Shown: positions 44,752 through 54,428, counted from the first letter of the stretch. The stretch is DNA of 64,000 nt from Longimicrobiales bacterium (GCA_951813395.1 OX638356.1:3050501-3114500), one strand, 5' to 3'. The notes: generated from the sequence alone by a model not told the origin. Made by a program: numbers and translations.

Positions 44752-46311
44752 TCAGTTGATCGCGAACGAGGTCCAGCCCTCCCACCACTTCTCCCCATCG
44801 GGGTCGGCCCCGCCGATGAAGTCCGTGATGGTGAAGAAGCCGTCGTCGGGCGGGGTCGCGGCTCCGGTCAGAAGCGGAGAGCCGCTGGCCGGCCTGAAGT
44901 CCGGTTCCTCCCGGTTGTAGGGATCGATCAGGACGGCGTCGTCCTCGATGCGGTTGGACCAGTCATCGTTCATGAACCAGTCCTCCTCGTCGATCCCGTC
45001 GTCATCGGTTGCGAACGTTGCGTTGTTGTCGGCGAAGACGGTGTTCCGCAGCTCCAGCCCGTTCTCGAGTGTCTCGGCGTTGTCCACGTCGAGGGCCTGG
45101 TCGCCGAAACCGATGACCACCGCGTTGTAGATGACGCCGCCGGTGCCACGCCGCAGCAGGAGACCGATGTCGGACTTCTCCCCCCCGTCCCCTCCCGGCC
45201 CGTTCCCCACGAGCGTGACGTTGTAGATCGTCGGGGCGGTGAAGGGCGTGGCGTTGTAGTCGTCCTCGTTGCCGTCCACCTCGAAGCCGTTGTCCGCGTC
45301 GTCCGGGTTCTGCTGCGCGATCCAGAACTGGCCGCGGCCCTGCCACCCCGTCGAGTAGTCGAAGCTGTCGTCGGAAGCGTTGGTGACCAGGGCGTACTTC
45401 AGGTCCACCGTTCCGCCGAAGAACTCGATTCCGTCGTCCAGACCGACGTTTGTCTGAACATGGTGAATCTCGGTGCCGGCGCCCACGCCGTTGAGCGTTA
45501 GGGCGTTCAACTCGTTGCCGAACGACACCTCGAAGCCCGCGAACTCGATGCGCGTGTACACCATCACGCCGCTGTCGTCGTCCACTTCGGTACCGCCGTA
45601 GGTCCCCGAAGAGCCCTCGCCCACGCACTGGTCGGCCGGGAAGTTGCAGAGCGACTTGCCGTTGATCACGACACCGCCCCAGTCACCGGCGCGCCGCTCG
45701 CCCGGAGGCGAGGTGCTGGTGAAGACGACCGGAGCGTCCGCGGTGCCCTCCGAGAAGATCTTGCCGCCGGTCCTCACGATGAGGGCGGTGGGCTGGGTGG
45801 CGGCGTCACCCTGGAGCAGGGTACCCGCCGGGATGTGCAGTTCGGCTCCGTCGTCCACCGTCACGATCCCGCGCAGTACGTAGATCGAGTCCGCGTTGAG
45901 CGTTCGCGTGCCCGATATGGTCCCGGTCAGATCCGTGCGCAGGTCCACGCCCACGACCGTCACCAGCGCGGGGTCGGACGGGTCCGACTGCAAGCCGTCC
46001 GCGACGGCGATCACGCGGTAGGCGTACGCGCCCTCGTCCACTCCGGAGTCCGTGTAGGTGGTCGCGGTGATGTCGCCGGCGATCCGGTTGAAGCTCGAAC
46101 CGGCGGTCTGGCGCTCCACGACGTAGTTATCGCCCTGGCCGCTCCAGCTCACCGTGACGTCGTTGTCGGTGGCGACCGCGCTGACCCCGGTCGGGGCCGG
46201 CGGGGGCGTCGCGGGGGTCGTGAGGGTGGGCGCATCCTCGCCGCAGGCGGTTGCCAGCGCGGTCACCGCCGCTGCGAATACTCCGAAAGACTTGCGTCCC
46301 TTGCGACTCAT
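44752..46311 (-). CDS. Lipoprotein with FN3 and right-handed beta-helix domains
   Basis: 519 residues. Lipoprotein signal (TALATAC), an FN3 domain at about 40-125 (PTGVSAVATDNDVTVSWSG, GAYAYRVIAVADGLQSDPSD), then a beta-helix of parallel strands (GIVTVDDGAELHIPAGTLL, KIFSEGTADAPVVFTSTS, ALTLNGVGAGTEIHHVQ) with Asp-rich loops. Related proteins occur beside TonB receptors in Gemmatimonadota and in phosphate- or polymer-related loci. No enzyme motif. The gene lies between the TonB receptor and the small lipoprotein. Confidence 0.82.
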   Translation of the reverse strand: MSRKGRKSFGVFAAAVTALATACGEDAPTLTTPATPPPAPTGVSAVATDNDVTVSWSGQGDNYVVERQTAGSSFNRIAGDITATTYTDSGVDEGAYAYRVIAVADGLQSDPSDPALVTVVGVDLRTDLTGTISGTRTLNADSIYVLRGIVTVDDGAELHIPAGTLLQGDAATQPTALIVRTGGKIFSEGTADAPVVFTSTSPPGERRAGDWGGVVINGKSLCNFPADQCVGEGSSGTYGGTEVDDDSGVMVYTRIEFAGFEVSFGNELNALTLNGVGAGTEIHHVQTNVGLDDGIEFFGGTVDLKYALVTNASDDSFDYSTGWQGRGQFWIAQQNPDDADNGFEVDGNEDDYNATPFTAPTIYNVTLVGNGPGGDGGEKSDIGLLLRRGTGGVIYNAVVIGFGDQALDVDNAETLENGLELRNTVFADNNATFATDDDGIDEEDWFMNDDWSNRIEDDAVLIDPYNREEPDFRPASGSPLLTGAATPPDDGFFTITDFIGGADPDGEKWWEGWTSFAIN

Positions 46312-46377
46312 TCTCCGATTCCTCCTCTGGTTGGTTGGCGTGGGCGCTCTGTCGCCCGTTTGCCGCCCGTCAATGGT

Positions 46378-49212
46378 TCAGTTTCTGGTCTCCCACCCGA
46401 ACGACAGCGACACGGTTCTGCCGGTGTTCCAGCGGCGCAGCAGCCCACCGTCCTGGGTGAACCTCACCTCGCCGCCGACGAGGCGGCTCGCCGTGAGCTT
46501 GAGCTTGGCGCCGCCGAACAGCATCCGTTCCGCGACGATGTCGAGCTGGCTCCGCGGTTCCTCGTGGATATCCGGCGTCGCCTGCCCGCCGACGGCGTCG
46601 ATGCGGCGGCCGAAGCGGTTGAAAAGCACGCTCACGGTCAGGTCGCGCCGCTGCCCGCCGCCGGCCGAACCGGACTCCGCCGCGTACGTGAGCCCGATGT
46701 TGACGATGTACGGCGACTGCCCCTGCAGTGCCCGGTCCTTCGGCACCACGGGGAGGTCCGATCCGCCTTCGCCGGGAATGTACACGCGGATGACGTCCGG
46801 CACGCTCACCGAGGACCGGACCAGTGTGAAGTTGGTGTTGAGCGAGATTCCCCGCAGCGCCGGCGAGATGCCCTCGAGGCCGGACCGGAGTTCGAACTCG
46901 ACCCCCCAGTTGTCGGCGCTGCCGCCGTTCACCCAGGTCTTGAGCAGCTCGGTGGATGGCAGGACCGCGACCTCTATGGGGTTGTCGAAGGTCTTGTAGA
47001 AGGCGCTGGCCGCGACGACGGACCCTCCCCCGAGAAAGCTCTCCCAGCGCATGTCGAAGTTCCGGATCGTGGATCGCCGGAGCTCGGGGTTCCCGACGGT
47101 CAGGTATCCTCCGGCGTAGTCGGCGAAGGAGAAGGGCGCCAGCTCGCGCAGTTGCGGGCGAGCCAGGGTCCGCGAGGCGCCCAGGCGCAGGTTCATGCGC
47201 TCCGCGAGCCGCACGGCGATGTTCAGGGCCGGGAGCAGGTCGGCGTCGTCGAGACGGGCGGCGTGGAGCGGATCGAGACCCATGTCGAAGAGGTCCCGGG
47301 GCGCCACTTCCTGCGTCGCCGATTCGACCCTGAGCCCCGTCATCAGTCTCAGAGACCCGGTGATCTCGCCGTCGAACATCGCGTAGCCCGCCATGATTCT
47401 CTCTTCGGCGTCGTAGTTGTCGGGCCGGAAGGTGGCTTCCTGCAGCTCGAACCCGTTGGAGCCGATCGTCTCGCTGTTGAAGAGATCGTTGGGGTCGCGC
47501 CCCCGGACGGCGTTGTTGACGACGCCCCCCGGAATGGCGAGAAAGCGGAAGCGGCGGGTGAAGGCGTTGCGGTCCTTCGTGCTCATGCCGCCCCCGACCT
47601 TGAAGTTCGCGTTGCGATCTCCGCCGCCCAGGGTGAACGGCAGCTCCAGGTCGGCGGCACCGCTGTAGGTGTCGTCCACCAGGTTCTGGTGAAAGACCGA
47701 TCCCGAGGAGACGAAGTTGTAGAACCGGAACTGGCCGTCCTCCTCGCGATACAGGACCTCGCGGGTATTGGGCTCGTAGCGCTCGGCCCGCGACCGGGCG
47801 CCCTTCCAGTCGAGCCTGGCACCCCCGAGAAAGCCGAGCACGTGTTCTCCCCTGAGCTGGGCGTTGGTCAGAGTCTGGGCGAGGAAACGGAGGCGGTGAT
47901 TCCGCTGGTCGGTGTTGGTGTCGAGGTTGAAGCCCTGGTAGGTCCGCGCTTCGTCGTCCATGAGACGGTTGTACAGGAGATTCGCGGTGATCCGGGTGGT
48001 CGGACTCAGCTCGTAGGACAGATTGGCGAGCCCGCCCAGCGAGACGGAGCGCGTGGAGGCGTTGCCGGCGTAGTCGATTTCCGGGTCGTCGACGCCGGAA
48101 GCCGAAAACACCCGCTCGATGATCCCGTCCTTGCGGTTGAAGGAGTTCGAGTGGGTAGCCGAGACGAGGACCCCGAAGGAGCGGCCGAACACCTCGAGAT
48201 CGTCTCCGAAGGAGAGTCCGAAGGAAGTGTTCGGGGGCAGCGTGCCGGCGACCGGTCCCCAGTCACCCCGGAATGCCTCGCCGAAGCGCTCGAGGTCGGC
48301 ACGCGAGAAGTTCGGGTAGATCACCCGTTGGTCGGTGGGGAGCGCCGCGGGAAGATCGCGCGTTCCATCGTCGAAGCCGAGAAAGTCGAGCCCGCCCCCC
48401 GCGTAACGCAGGCCATCCTGGAAGGTCGAGGCGCTGGTGAAACTGCTCGACGCCGACACCGAGAGGATCCGCCACGCCGGGAAGTCCCTGGTGCGCAGTT
48501 CGATGAGGCCGCCCGCGTGATCCCCGGGCTGATCGGGGGAGTAGGTCTTCGCGGTCACGATCGACTCGAGCAGGTCCGACGGCACGATGTCCAGCGGTAC
48601 GGCCTTGCGGTCGGGCATCGGCGACGCCAGGGGGGCACCGTTCAAGGTGGTTCCGCTGTAGCGTTCGCCGAGACCGCGCACGTACGGGAACCTCCCGTCC
48701 ACCACCGACAGTCCCGGAACCCGCCTGAGGGCCGCGGCGGCATCCCCGTCCGGCGACCTTGAGATCTGATCCGCGCCGATGGCGTCCACCACGTAGGCCT
48801 CGGACTGGCGTTCGCTGAGCAGGGCCGCGGCGGATCCGGTTTCGACGGTGGCCTCGACCACGAGCCCGCCGATCCGCAGCGCCGCCGGTTCCATCGAAAT
48901 GTCGAGGGTGGTGACGCTGTCCGTGCCGACCACGACGCCGGTCACCGTCTTGTTCGCGTAGCCGAGCATCTCGACCACGACCGAGTGCGTTCCCGCCGGG
49001 ACCGTGCGCAGCACGAAGCGCCCGTCCATGGACGAGAGATCGCCGGCCGACTCGTCCTGGAGCAGCACGCGGACGTTGGGAATGGGCCGCGCCGTGCTTC
49101 GGTCGACCACGCGCCCCACGATCTTGCCGGCCTGCGCGGCGGCCGCGCCGGGGAGGACGGACAGGATCAGGAGAGACAAGAGCAGGGGAACGCGGTTGGT
49201 GTACTGGTGCAT
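46378..49212 (-). CDS. TonB-dependent outer-membrane receptor with CarboxypepD-regulatory N-terminus
   Basis: 944 residues. Signal peptide (LLLSLLILSVLPGAAAAQ), a regulatory-like domain (GKIVGRVVDRSTARPIPNV, GRFVLRTVPAGTHSVVVEML), the plug (AAALRRVPGLSVVDGRF, YVRGLGERYSGTTLNGAPL, LLESIVTAKTYSPDQPGDH) and a long beta-barrel ending VSLSFGWETRN. It brings a bound ligand across the outer membrane using TonB energy; the ligand is not shown by sequence. Start ATG 49212 has AAGGAG nine bases upstream. The partner genes downstream (beta-helix lipoprotein, lipoprotein, response regulator) suggest a regulated uptake system. Confidence 0.92.
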   Translation of the reverse strand: MHQYTNRVPLLLSLLILSVLPGAAAAQAGKIVGRVVDRSTARPIPNVRVLLQDESAGDLSSMDGRFVLRTVPAGTHSVVVEMLGYANKTVTGVVVGTDSVTTLDISMEPAALRIGGLVVEATVETGSAAALLSERQSEAYVVDAIGADQISRSPDGDAAAALRRVPGLSVVDGRFPYVRGLGERYSGTTLNGAPLASPMPDRKAVPLDIVPSDLLESIVTAKTYSPDQPGDHAGGLIELRTRDFPAWRILSVSASSSFTSASTFQDGLRYAGGGLDFLGFDDGTRDLPAALPTDQRVIYPNFSRADLERFGEAFRGDWGPVAGTLPPNTSFGLSFGDDLEVFGRSFGVLVSATHSNSFNRKDGIIERVFSASGVDDPEIDYAGNASTRSVSLGGLANLSYELSPTTRITANLLYNRLMDDEARTYQGFNLDTNTDQRNHRLRFLAQTLTNAQLRGEHVLGFLGGARLDWKGARSRAERYEPNTREVLYREEDGQFRFYNFVSSGSVFHQNLVDDTYSGAADLELPFTLGGGDRNANFKVGGGMSTKDRNAFTRRFRFLAIPGGVVNNAVRGRDPNDLFNSETIGSNGFELQEATFRPDNYDAEERIMAGYAMFDGEITGSLRLMTGLRVESATQEVAPRDLFDMGLDPLHAARLDDADLLPALNIAVRLAERMNLRLGASRTLARPQLRELAPFSFADYAGGYLTVGNPELRRSTIRNFDMRWESFLGGGSVVAASAFYKTFDNPIEVAVLPSTELLKTWVNGGSADNWGVEFELRSGLEGISPALRGISLNTNFTLVRSSVSVPDVIRVYIPGEGGSDLPVVPKDRALQGQSPYIVNIGLTYAAESGSAGGGQRRDLTVSVLFNRFGRRIDAVGGQATPDIHEEPRSQLDIVAERMLFGGAKLKLTASRLVGGEVRFTQDGGLLRRWNTGRTVSLSFGWETRN

Positions 49213-49304
49213 GGACGTTGGCTCCTTGCCGCGGAACGCGGTCGCGGTCATGGCCGGATTCCGGTGGCGGGTCGTCGGCCGTGGATACAACTTCCGGGTC
49301 CCAC

Positions 49305-49343
49305 GTAACGACGCCTTCCCGGAGCTGGTAACAAAGTCGTAAC
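49305..49343 (-). promoter_or_regulatory. Three GTAAC half-sites upstream of the TonB receptor gene
   Basis: GTAAC starts at 49305, 49328 and 49339. The last two are 11 bases apart, the spacing of PHO-box repeats bound by PhoB/PhoP-type regulators, and the first is 23 bases away (about two turns). They lie roughly 95-130 bases before the start. A PhoB-like regulator is encoded in the same operon. No experimental support. Confidence 0.45.
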
Positions 49344-49504
49344 CGTTGACGCGCGAACCCGGTCACGCCCGGCGACCGCGTCCGCCGGGAGCGGCCGGCT
49401 GATCCGCGCCGAAACGAATCCGGATCAGCGAGTGTGACCCCTTAGAGCACGTCCGAGATGCCCGTCGAGTCTCGGGCCGTCCGGTACCGCGCAGGCTCGT
49501 GGAG

Positions 49505-49846
49505 CTACCCGCTTTTTATCGCCAGCGGGTCCGGGCCGTACTCGTTGGCGCCCTCCGTGCCCAGGCCGAATAGCAGCCGCAGGCCCAGATAGATGTTGTA
49601 GAAGGGGATCGCCATCAACAGGAAGTGCCATCCGGGCCTTTCCAGATCGTGAAGCCGCTTGACCGTGATGGCGATCGCCGCCCAGGCACCCCCGAGGGCG
49701 ACGCCGGCCATCGGAAGCGCGAAGATGGGCCCCAGCCTGTCGGAGGCGAAAAGGAGCGCGGCACCCATCCCGGCGATGACCGCGTCGTCGAGAAGGACAT
49801 GCCAGAAATACCAGGCGCGGTTGACTCTTCCCTTGGTGCTGAACAA
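49505..49846 (-). CDS. DUF805 membrane protein
   Basis: 113 residues starting TTG 49846 (FSTKGRVNRAWYFWH) with three or four membrane segments, the DUF805 signature RVNR and YFWH near the N-terminus and LHDLERPGW in the middle. A homologous start may be a few codons upstream, but no ATG or GTG is available before the stop; CTG 49852 is the alternative. The family has no fixed role. It is divergent from the hydratase operon. Confidence 0.7.
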   Translation of the reverse strand: MFSTKGRVNRAWYFWHVLLDDAVIAGMGAALLFASDRLGPIFALPMAGVALGGAWAAIAITVKRLHDLERPGWHFLLMAIPFYNIYLGLRLLFGLGTEGANEYGPDPLAIKSG

Positions 49847-49941
49847 CTCCAGGAGGCTTGACGGGGGCGCATTGACAGGCCGACGGGGCGGATACGCCGA
49901 TCGGGTTGCCCTCCCGGGAGGCCGGTCGCAGCTTCGTCTTC

Positions 49942-50811
49942 ATGCATGACAATACGTACAACGACCGCGACGGCATCACCGGACTGGCGGCGGGATTTCT
50001 GGACGCACAGGACGCGGGCAGCTTCGTCGAACCTCCTTCGGTGACCCACCGGCTCCGGCTGGGGGACGCCTACCGCGTCGGGGCCGAGATCGCGCGGACG
50101 CGGCTGAGGAGCGGGTGGCGGCAGGCGGGCTGGAAGGTGGGATTCACGAACCGGGAGATCTGGCCGCGGTGGGGCCTGGATTGCCCCATCATCGCCCCGG
50201 TCTACCGCGAGACGATCTTTCGCGGGCCCGACGAGGCAGCCGGCCCCTCCCACCTCTCCGTTCCCATGGGCACGCGGGCCTCGGCCCGCCTCGAGGTGGA
50301 GGTCGTATTCGGATTCGCGGACGTGCCCGAGCCCGATACGGTGGCCGGCACCTGGGGCGACCCGGCATGGATTGCGCTGGGCGTCGAGCTGGTGGACTGC
50401 CACTACGCCGGCTGGCGGCTCCACCCCGCCGACGGGGTCGCCGACTCCGGCCTCCACGCCGCGCTGATCGTCGGTCCTCCGGTCCCACTGCCCACGGACC
50501 GGGGCGGAGGGGCCGGATTGCCGCGCGCGCTGCCGCAGATGAAAGTGTCCCTCTCGGGGAACGGCGAGCCGCTGGCCCAGGGCCGTGGCGACGCGGTGCT
50601 CGGGAGCCCCTTCAATGTGCTGGCGGAACTCGACCGCTCGCTGAAGCCGGCGATGGCGGCCTATCCCGCCCCGCGGGCAGGTCCGGCGGAGGGGGACCCC
50701 GGTTACCTTGTCTCGACGGGAACGCTCACCCCGCTGGTGGAGGCGCGAATTGGGACCACGTACGAAGTCGAAGCCGATCTGCTGCCTTCGTTTTCCTTCG
50801 TGCTGGCCTGA
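49942..50811 (+). CDS. 2-keto-4-pentenoate hydratase/fumarylacetoacetase-family enzyme
   Basis: 289 residues: AGWKVGFTNREIWPRWGLDC near 50, ARLEVEVVFGF with metal-type acids, WIALGVELVDCHYAG and ALPQMKVSLSGNGEPL. This is the fold of MhpD-like hydratases, which use a divalent metal to add water to dienols in aromatic catabolism, and of related decarboxylases. Substrate unknown. ATG 49942 is used because the conserved start follows; TTG 49906 is an alternative. It opens a rightward run, ending two bases before the cytochrome gene. Confidence 0.82.
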   Translation: MHDNTYNDRDGITGLAAGFLDAQDAGSFVEPPSVTHRLRLGDAYRVGAEIARTRLRSGWRQAGWKVGFTNREIWPRWGLDCPIIAPVYRETIFRGPDEAAGPSHLSVPMGTRASARLEVEVVFGFADVPEPDTVAGTWGDPAWIALGVELVDCHYAGWRLHPADGVADSGLHAALIVGPPVPLPTDRGGGAGLPRALPQMKVSLSGNGEPLAQGRGDAVLGSPFNVLAELDRSLKPAMAAYPAPRAGPAEGDPGYLVSTGTLTPLVEARIGTTYEVEADLLPSFSFVLA

Positions 50812-50812
50812 C

Positions 50813-51283
50813 GTGGCAGCCCTTCCGCGCTCCGGTGTGGCGGCCGCGCTGGCCGTGGTCGCGCTTGGCACACTCTCATGCCAGACAGGGACACGCCCCC
50901 CCGCCTCGGTGCCCGGGCCGGGGACACCCCCCGCCGTCCGTTCCAGGGCCGACGAACCCAACACGACCGACGGGATCTACACCGTCGCGCAGGCCGAGCG
51001 CGGTATCGGCGTCTACAACGCGATCTGCGTAGAATGCCATGTGCCGGAGGACTGGACCGACCCGGCCTTCCTGGAGCGCTGGGAAGAGGCGTCCGTTTTC
51101 AGGCTGTGGTACTGGATCTACGAGCGGATGCCCCACGGCAATCCGGGCAGCCTGACTCGCGCACAGGTCACCGACGCGCTTACCTACATCTTCCAGCTCA
51201 ACGGCCTGCCGCCCGGGCCCAGCGAGCTGGCGGACGACGACGACGCCATCGACGACTACTGGATCATCTGGAAAAAGCCATGA
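50813..51283 (+). CDS. Cytochrome c-like lipoprotein
   Basis: 156 residues from GTG 50813 (two bases after the hydratase stop). Signal and lipobox VVALGTLSC, Pro-rich linker, then a heme motif CVECH in IGVYNAICVECHVPED and a possible axial Met in YERMPHGNPGSL. The C-terminus is acidic (DDDDAIDDYWIIW). A membrane-anchored small electron carrier in the periplasm fits. Its stop overlaps the M14 gene start (ATGA). Confidence 0.78.
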   Translation: MAALPRSGVAAALAVVALGTLSCQTGTRPPASVPGPGTPPAVRSRADEPNTTDGIYTVAQAERGIGVYNAICVECHVPEDWTDPAFLERWEEASVFRLWYWIYERMPHGNPGSLTRAQVTDALTYIFQLNGLPPGPSELADDDDAIDDYWIIWKKP

Positions 51284-53046
51284 CACGGCCCCGCCTCCTG
51301 CTGCTCACCTCCGCCCTCGCCGCGGCCCCCGCCCTCGCGGCCGCCCCCGCGCCCGCCGCCGCCCAGGCCTCCAGCCTCGTCTCGCCCACCGGCGACGTCG
51401 ACTGGAACCGCTTCTACACGGCGGCCGAGACCAACCAGATCCTGCGCGAGTTCGCGGCCCTGTATCCCGGGCTCACCGAGCTGCAACAGGTCGGAGAGAG
51501 CTACTACGGCCAGCCCCTCATGCTGATCACGATCACCAACGAGGCCACCGGCCCCGCGGCCGAGAAGCCGGCGCTCTATGTCGACGGCGGCATCCACGCG
51601 GGCGAGCTCACCGGCTCGGCGGTGGCAACGCACGTCATCGGCCACCTGCTGAACGGCTACGGCAACGACCCCCGCGTCACCGCGCTGCTCGACGCGCGCG
51701 CCTTCTACGTGCGGCCGAAGTTCAACCCCGACGGCTCCGACCTCGCGCTGATCGACGACCAGTCCCTGCGCAGCACCCCCCACCCCTTCGACGACGACGA
51801 GGACGGCGCAGCGGACGAGGACCCGCCCGAGGACCTCGACGGCGACGGCTGGATCACGCAGATCCGCGTCCCGGACCCCGACGGCATCTGGGTGGCCGAC
51901 CCGGACGACGACCGGATCATGGTGCGCGACCCGGAGCGGCAGCGCGCCGGCCTGCGCTTCTCGACCATGCGCGAGGGCGTCGACAGCGACGGCGATGGCC
52001 AGATCAACGAGGACGGGCTCGGCGGCCTCGACATGAACCGCAACTTCCCGCGCAACTGGGAGCGTGTGCACATGCAGCCGGGCGCGGGCGACTACCCGCT
52101 GTCCGAGCCGGAGACGCGCGCGGCCGCGGAGTTCATCAACGCGCACCGGAACATCACCGGGATCGTGCACGGGCACACCTCTGGCGGCTTCGTCTACCGG
52201 CTGCCGTCGGCGTCGGCGCCGTCGCGGTTCCCGCAGATCGACCTGTCGCTGATCATGCACCTGGGCGAGGAGTACACGCGCTCGACCGGCCGCCCGGTGG
52301 TCCCCAGCGCCACGCACCCCACCGAGCACCGCTACGGCACGCTGATCTCGTGGGGATACTGGGACCACGGCGTCATCGGGTGGGTGCCCGAGTTTTCGCC
52401 GGGCCCCGAGGCGTGGGTGACCGACTACGACGGCGACGGCGAGATCAGCGAGGCCGAGCAGCACCGCTTCAACGACGAGGAGCTGGGCGGCCGCTACTTC
52501 TCCGACTGGACGCCGTTCGACCACCCACAGCTCGGCGCGGTCGAGATCGGCGGCTGGCACGCCAGGTTCTGGGGGCAGAATCCGCCGCCGGAGTTCCTGG
52601 AGGAAGAGACCGAACAGCAGCTGCACTGGATCCTCTACCTGGCCGAGCAGGGCCCGCTGATCGAGGTGAGCGAGCCGGCGGTGACGGCGGTGGGCGACGG
52701 GACCTTCCGCGTCGCGGTGACGGTGACCAACACGGGCTTCCAGCCGACCAGCGTCACCGACCGGGGCGCGGTGGGGCGCGAGCGTCCGGACGGGAGCATC
52801 GACCGCCGGGTGGTGAGGGCGCCGGCCGTGACGCTCACGCACCCCGGGCTCGAGATCGTGGAGGGGCGCGGGCGCACGGTGATCCCGCATCTGGCGGGGT
52901 CGAACCCGTTCCTGGAGGCCGCGACGGAGCGGTCGCACACGGTGACGTGGGTGGTGCGCGCGGTGGGCGGGGAGCGCGCCGTGCGGGTCACGGCGGAGTC
53001 GGACAAGGGTGGCACCGTCCGGTCCGGCTGGGTGGTGGTACGATGA
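51280..53046 (+). CDS. Secreted M14 zinc carboxypeptidase
   Basis: 588 residues. Signal peptide (LTSALAAAPALAAAPAPAAAQ), a zinc site HAGE (H106, E109) in YVDGGIHAGELTGS, and a third ligand His about 297 in GIVHGHTSGG. A catalytic Glu should lie downstream, but I cannot assign it. Three loops look like calcium sites: DLDGDGWI, DSDGDGQINEDG and DYDGDGEISEAE. Family members trim C-terminal residues from peptides. The start ATG 51280 overlaps the cytochrome stop, and its stop overlaps the M24 gene start (ATGA at 53043). Confidence 0.92.
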   Translation: MTRPRLLLLTSALAAAPALAAAPAPAAAQASSLVSPTGDVDWNRFYTAAETNQILREFAALYPGLTELQQVGESYYGQPLMLITITNEATGPAAEKPALYVDGGIHAGELTGSAVATHVIGHLLNGYGNDPRVTALLDARAFYVRPKFNPDGSDLALIDDQSLRSTPHPFDDDEDGAADEDPPEDLDGDGWITQIRVPDPDGIWVADPDDDRIMVRDPERQRAGLRFSTMREGVDSDGDGQINEDGLGGLDMNRNFPRNWERVHMQPGAGDYPLSEPETRAAAEFINAHRNITGIVHGHTSGGFVYRLPSASAPSRFPQIDLSLIMHLGEEYTRSTGRPVVPSATHPTEHRYGTLISWGYWDHGVIGWVPEFSPGPEAWVTDYDGDGEISEAEQHRFNDEELGGRYFSDWTPFDHPQLGAVEIGGWHARFWGQNPPPEFLEEETEQQLHWILYLAEQGPLIEVSEPAVTAVGDGTFRVAVTVTNTGFQPTSVTDRGAVGRERPDGSIDRRVVRAPAVTLTHPGLEIVEGRGRTVIPHLAGSNPFLEAATERSHTVTWVVRAVGGERAVRVTAESDKGGTVRSGWVVVR

Positions 53047-54428
53047 GGGGGGTGAGGAAGGGCGGCGGCAGCCGCGCGGGGCGGTGCGCGCGCGGGACGG
53101 GACGCCGTGGGCGCGGCTTCGGGCGGAGGGTCGCGTTGGCCGCCGCGGCGGCGGTGGCCGCTGCGTGGTTCGCTCCCCTCGACGCCCAGGAGGCGCGGCG
53201 GCGGTGGGAGCGCATGTGCCAGATCCGCGCCGAAAAGTTCGACCTGGTGCTGCCCGGTGCCATGCACGACAACGACCTCGACATGTGGATCGTGGTCATG
53301 CGCGAGGGGCTGCTCGACCCGATGTGGGAGGCACTCGGGCGCGGCTACGTGGGCGACTGGGCGTACTACGTCTTCACCGACCGCGGCGAGCGCACGGAGC
53401 GCGCGGCGCTGGGCGTGGGCGGCTACATGCTGGAACAGTGCGACGTCTACGACCACTTCGGGAGCGCCGCCTCGCTGGCCGAGTACGTCGCCGAACGTGA
53501 TCCCGAGCGCATCGGGGTGAACATGGCCGCCTCGATCGGCGGCGCCGACGGGCTCTCACACACCTCGTACCTGCACCTGCGCGAGGTGCTGGGGACGCCG
53601 TATGCGGACCGCCTGGTCTCGGCAGAGCGCTTCGTGTCGGACTTTCGCGCCACGCGGGTGGCCACCGAGATCGCCGCCTTCGCCGAAGCCGGCGAAATGA
53701 GCCGCGAGATCGCCGAGCGCGCCTTCTCCAACGAGGTCATCACGCCCGGCGTGACCGCGCTCGAAGACGTGGCGTGGTGGATGTGGGACCAGCTGCTCGC
53801 GCGCGGCCTCGATTCGTCCTTCGACATGCCCTCGGTGTACATCACCGGCCCGACCGGGATCGAGGCCAGCTCGTCCGACCGCATCATCCAGCGCGGGGAC
53901 CTCCTGATGATCGACTGGGGCGTCGGCTTCCTCGACTTCTACACCGACATGAAGCGCGTGGCCTACGTGCTGCGCGAGGGCGAGGCCGAGGCCCCGCCGG
54001 GCATTCAGCGCGCCTTCGACCGCGCCATGGAAGTGCGCGACGTAATGAAGGCGTCGATCAAGCCGGCCCCCACCGCACAGCAGGCCGTCGACGCCACCTG
54101 GGCCGCGATCGAGGCCGCGGGCTTCAACCGGATCGGCTTCAACCAGCCCACCGACGATCCGGACGTCACCGACGTCGTGATCGGACCCCACTCGGTCGGC
54201 AACTGGGGCCACGGCTTCGGCCCGTCGCTGGCGTTCTTCAACCCCACCCGCCTGACCTACGAGCTGCGCCCCGGCACCCTGATCTCGGTCGAGCTCTTCG
54301 CCTACACGGCCAACCCCGAATGGGACAACGCCAAGGTGCGGATCCCCCTGGAGGACGACGCGGTGGTCACCGAGCGCGGCGTGGAGTGGCTGTACCCGGT
54401 GACGCGGCGGATCCTGCTGGTGCGCTGA
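53043..54428 (+). CDS. Exported M24-family peptidase (Xaa-Pro aminopeptidase-like)
   Basis: 461 residues with an Arg-rich N-terminus and signal peptide (ALAAAAAVAAAWFAPLDAQ). The metal-site pattern of the pita-bread fold is present: Asp in LLMIDWGVGFLDFYTDM (two Asp), His in GHGFGPSLAFF, Glu in LISVELFAY and a late Glu. The N-terminal domain (WIVVMREGLLDPMWEALG, YMLEQCDVYDHFG) is creatinase-like. Removes N-terminal residues, often before proline. Coupled to the M14 gene, so a peptide-degradation pair is likely. Confidence 0.9.
   Translation: MRGVRKGGGSRAGRCARGTGRRGRGFGRRVALAAAAAVAAAWFAPLDAQEARRRWERMCQIRAEKFDLVLPGAMHDNDLDMWIVVMREGLLDPMWEALGRGYVGDWAYYVFTDRGERTERAALGVGGYMLEQCDVYDHFGSAASLAEYVAERDPERIGVNMAASIGGADGLSHTSYLHLREVLGTPYADRLVSAERFVSDFRATRVATEIAAFAEAGEMSREIAERAFSNEVITPGVTALEDVAWWMWDQLLARGLDSSFDMPSVYITGPTGIEASSSDRIIQRGDLLMIDWGVGFLDFYTDMKRVAYVLREGEAEAPPGIQRAFDRAMEVRDVMKASIKPAPTAQQAVDATWAAIEAAGFNRIGFNQPTDDPDVTDVVIGPHSVGNWGHGFGPSLAFFNPTRLTYELRPGTLISVELFAYTANPEWDNAKVRIPLEDDAVVTERGVEWLYPVTRRILLVR

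Noticed and set aside
45835..48762. Long rightward open frame opposite the TonB receptor gene (975 codons)
   Set aside because: It is a mirror of high GC content in the third codon position; the text is low-complexity His/Arg/Glu/Val and the opposite strand encodes a clear TonB receptor.
50878..51279. In-frame upstream extension of the M14 carboxypeptidase
   Set aside because: It overlaps the cytochrome gene in another frame, and the M14 signal peptide starts exactly at ATG 51280.
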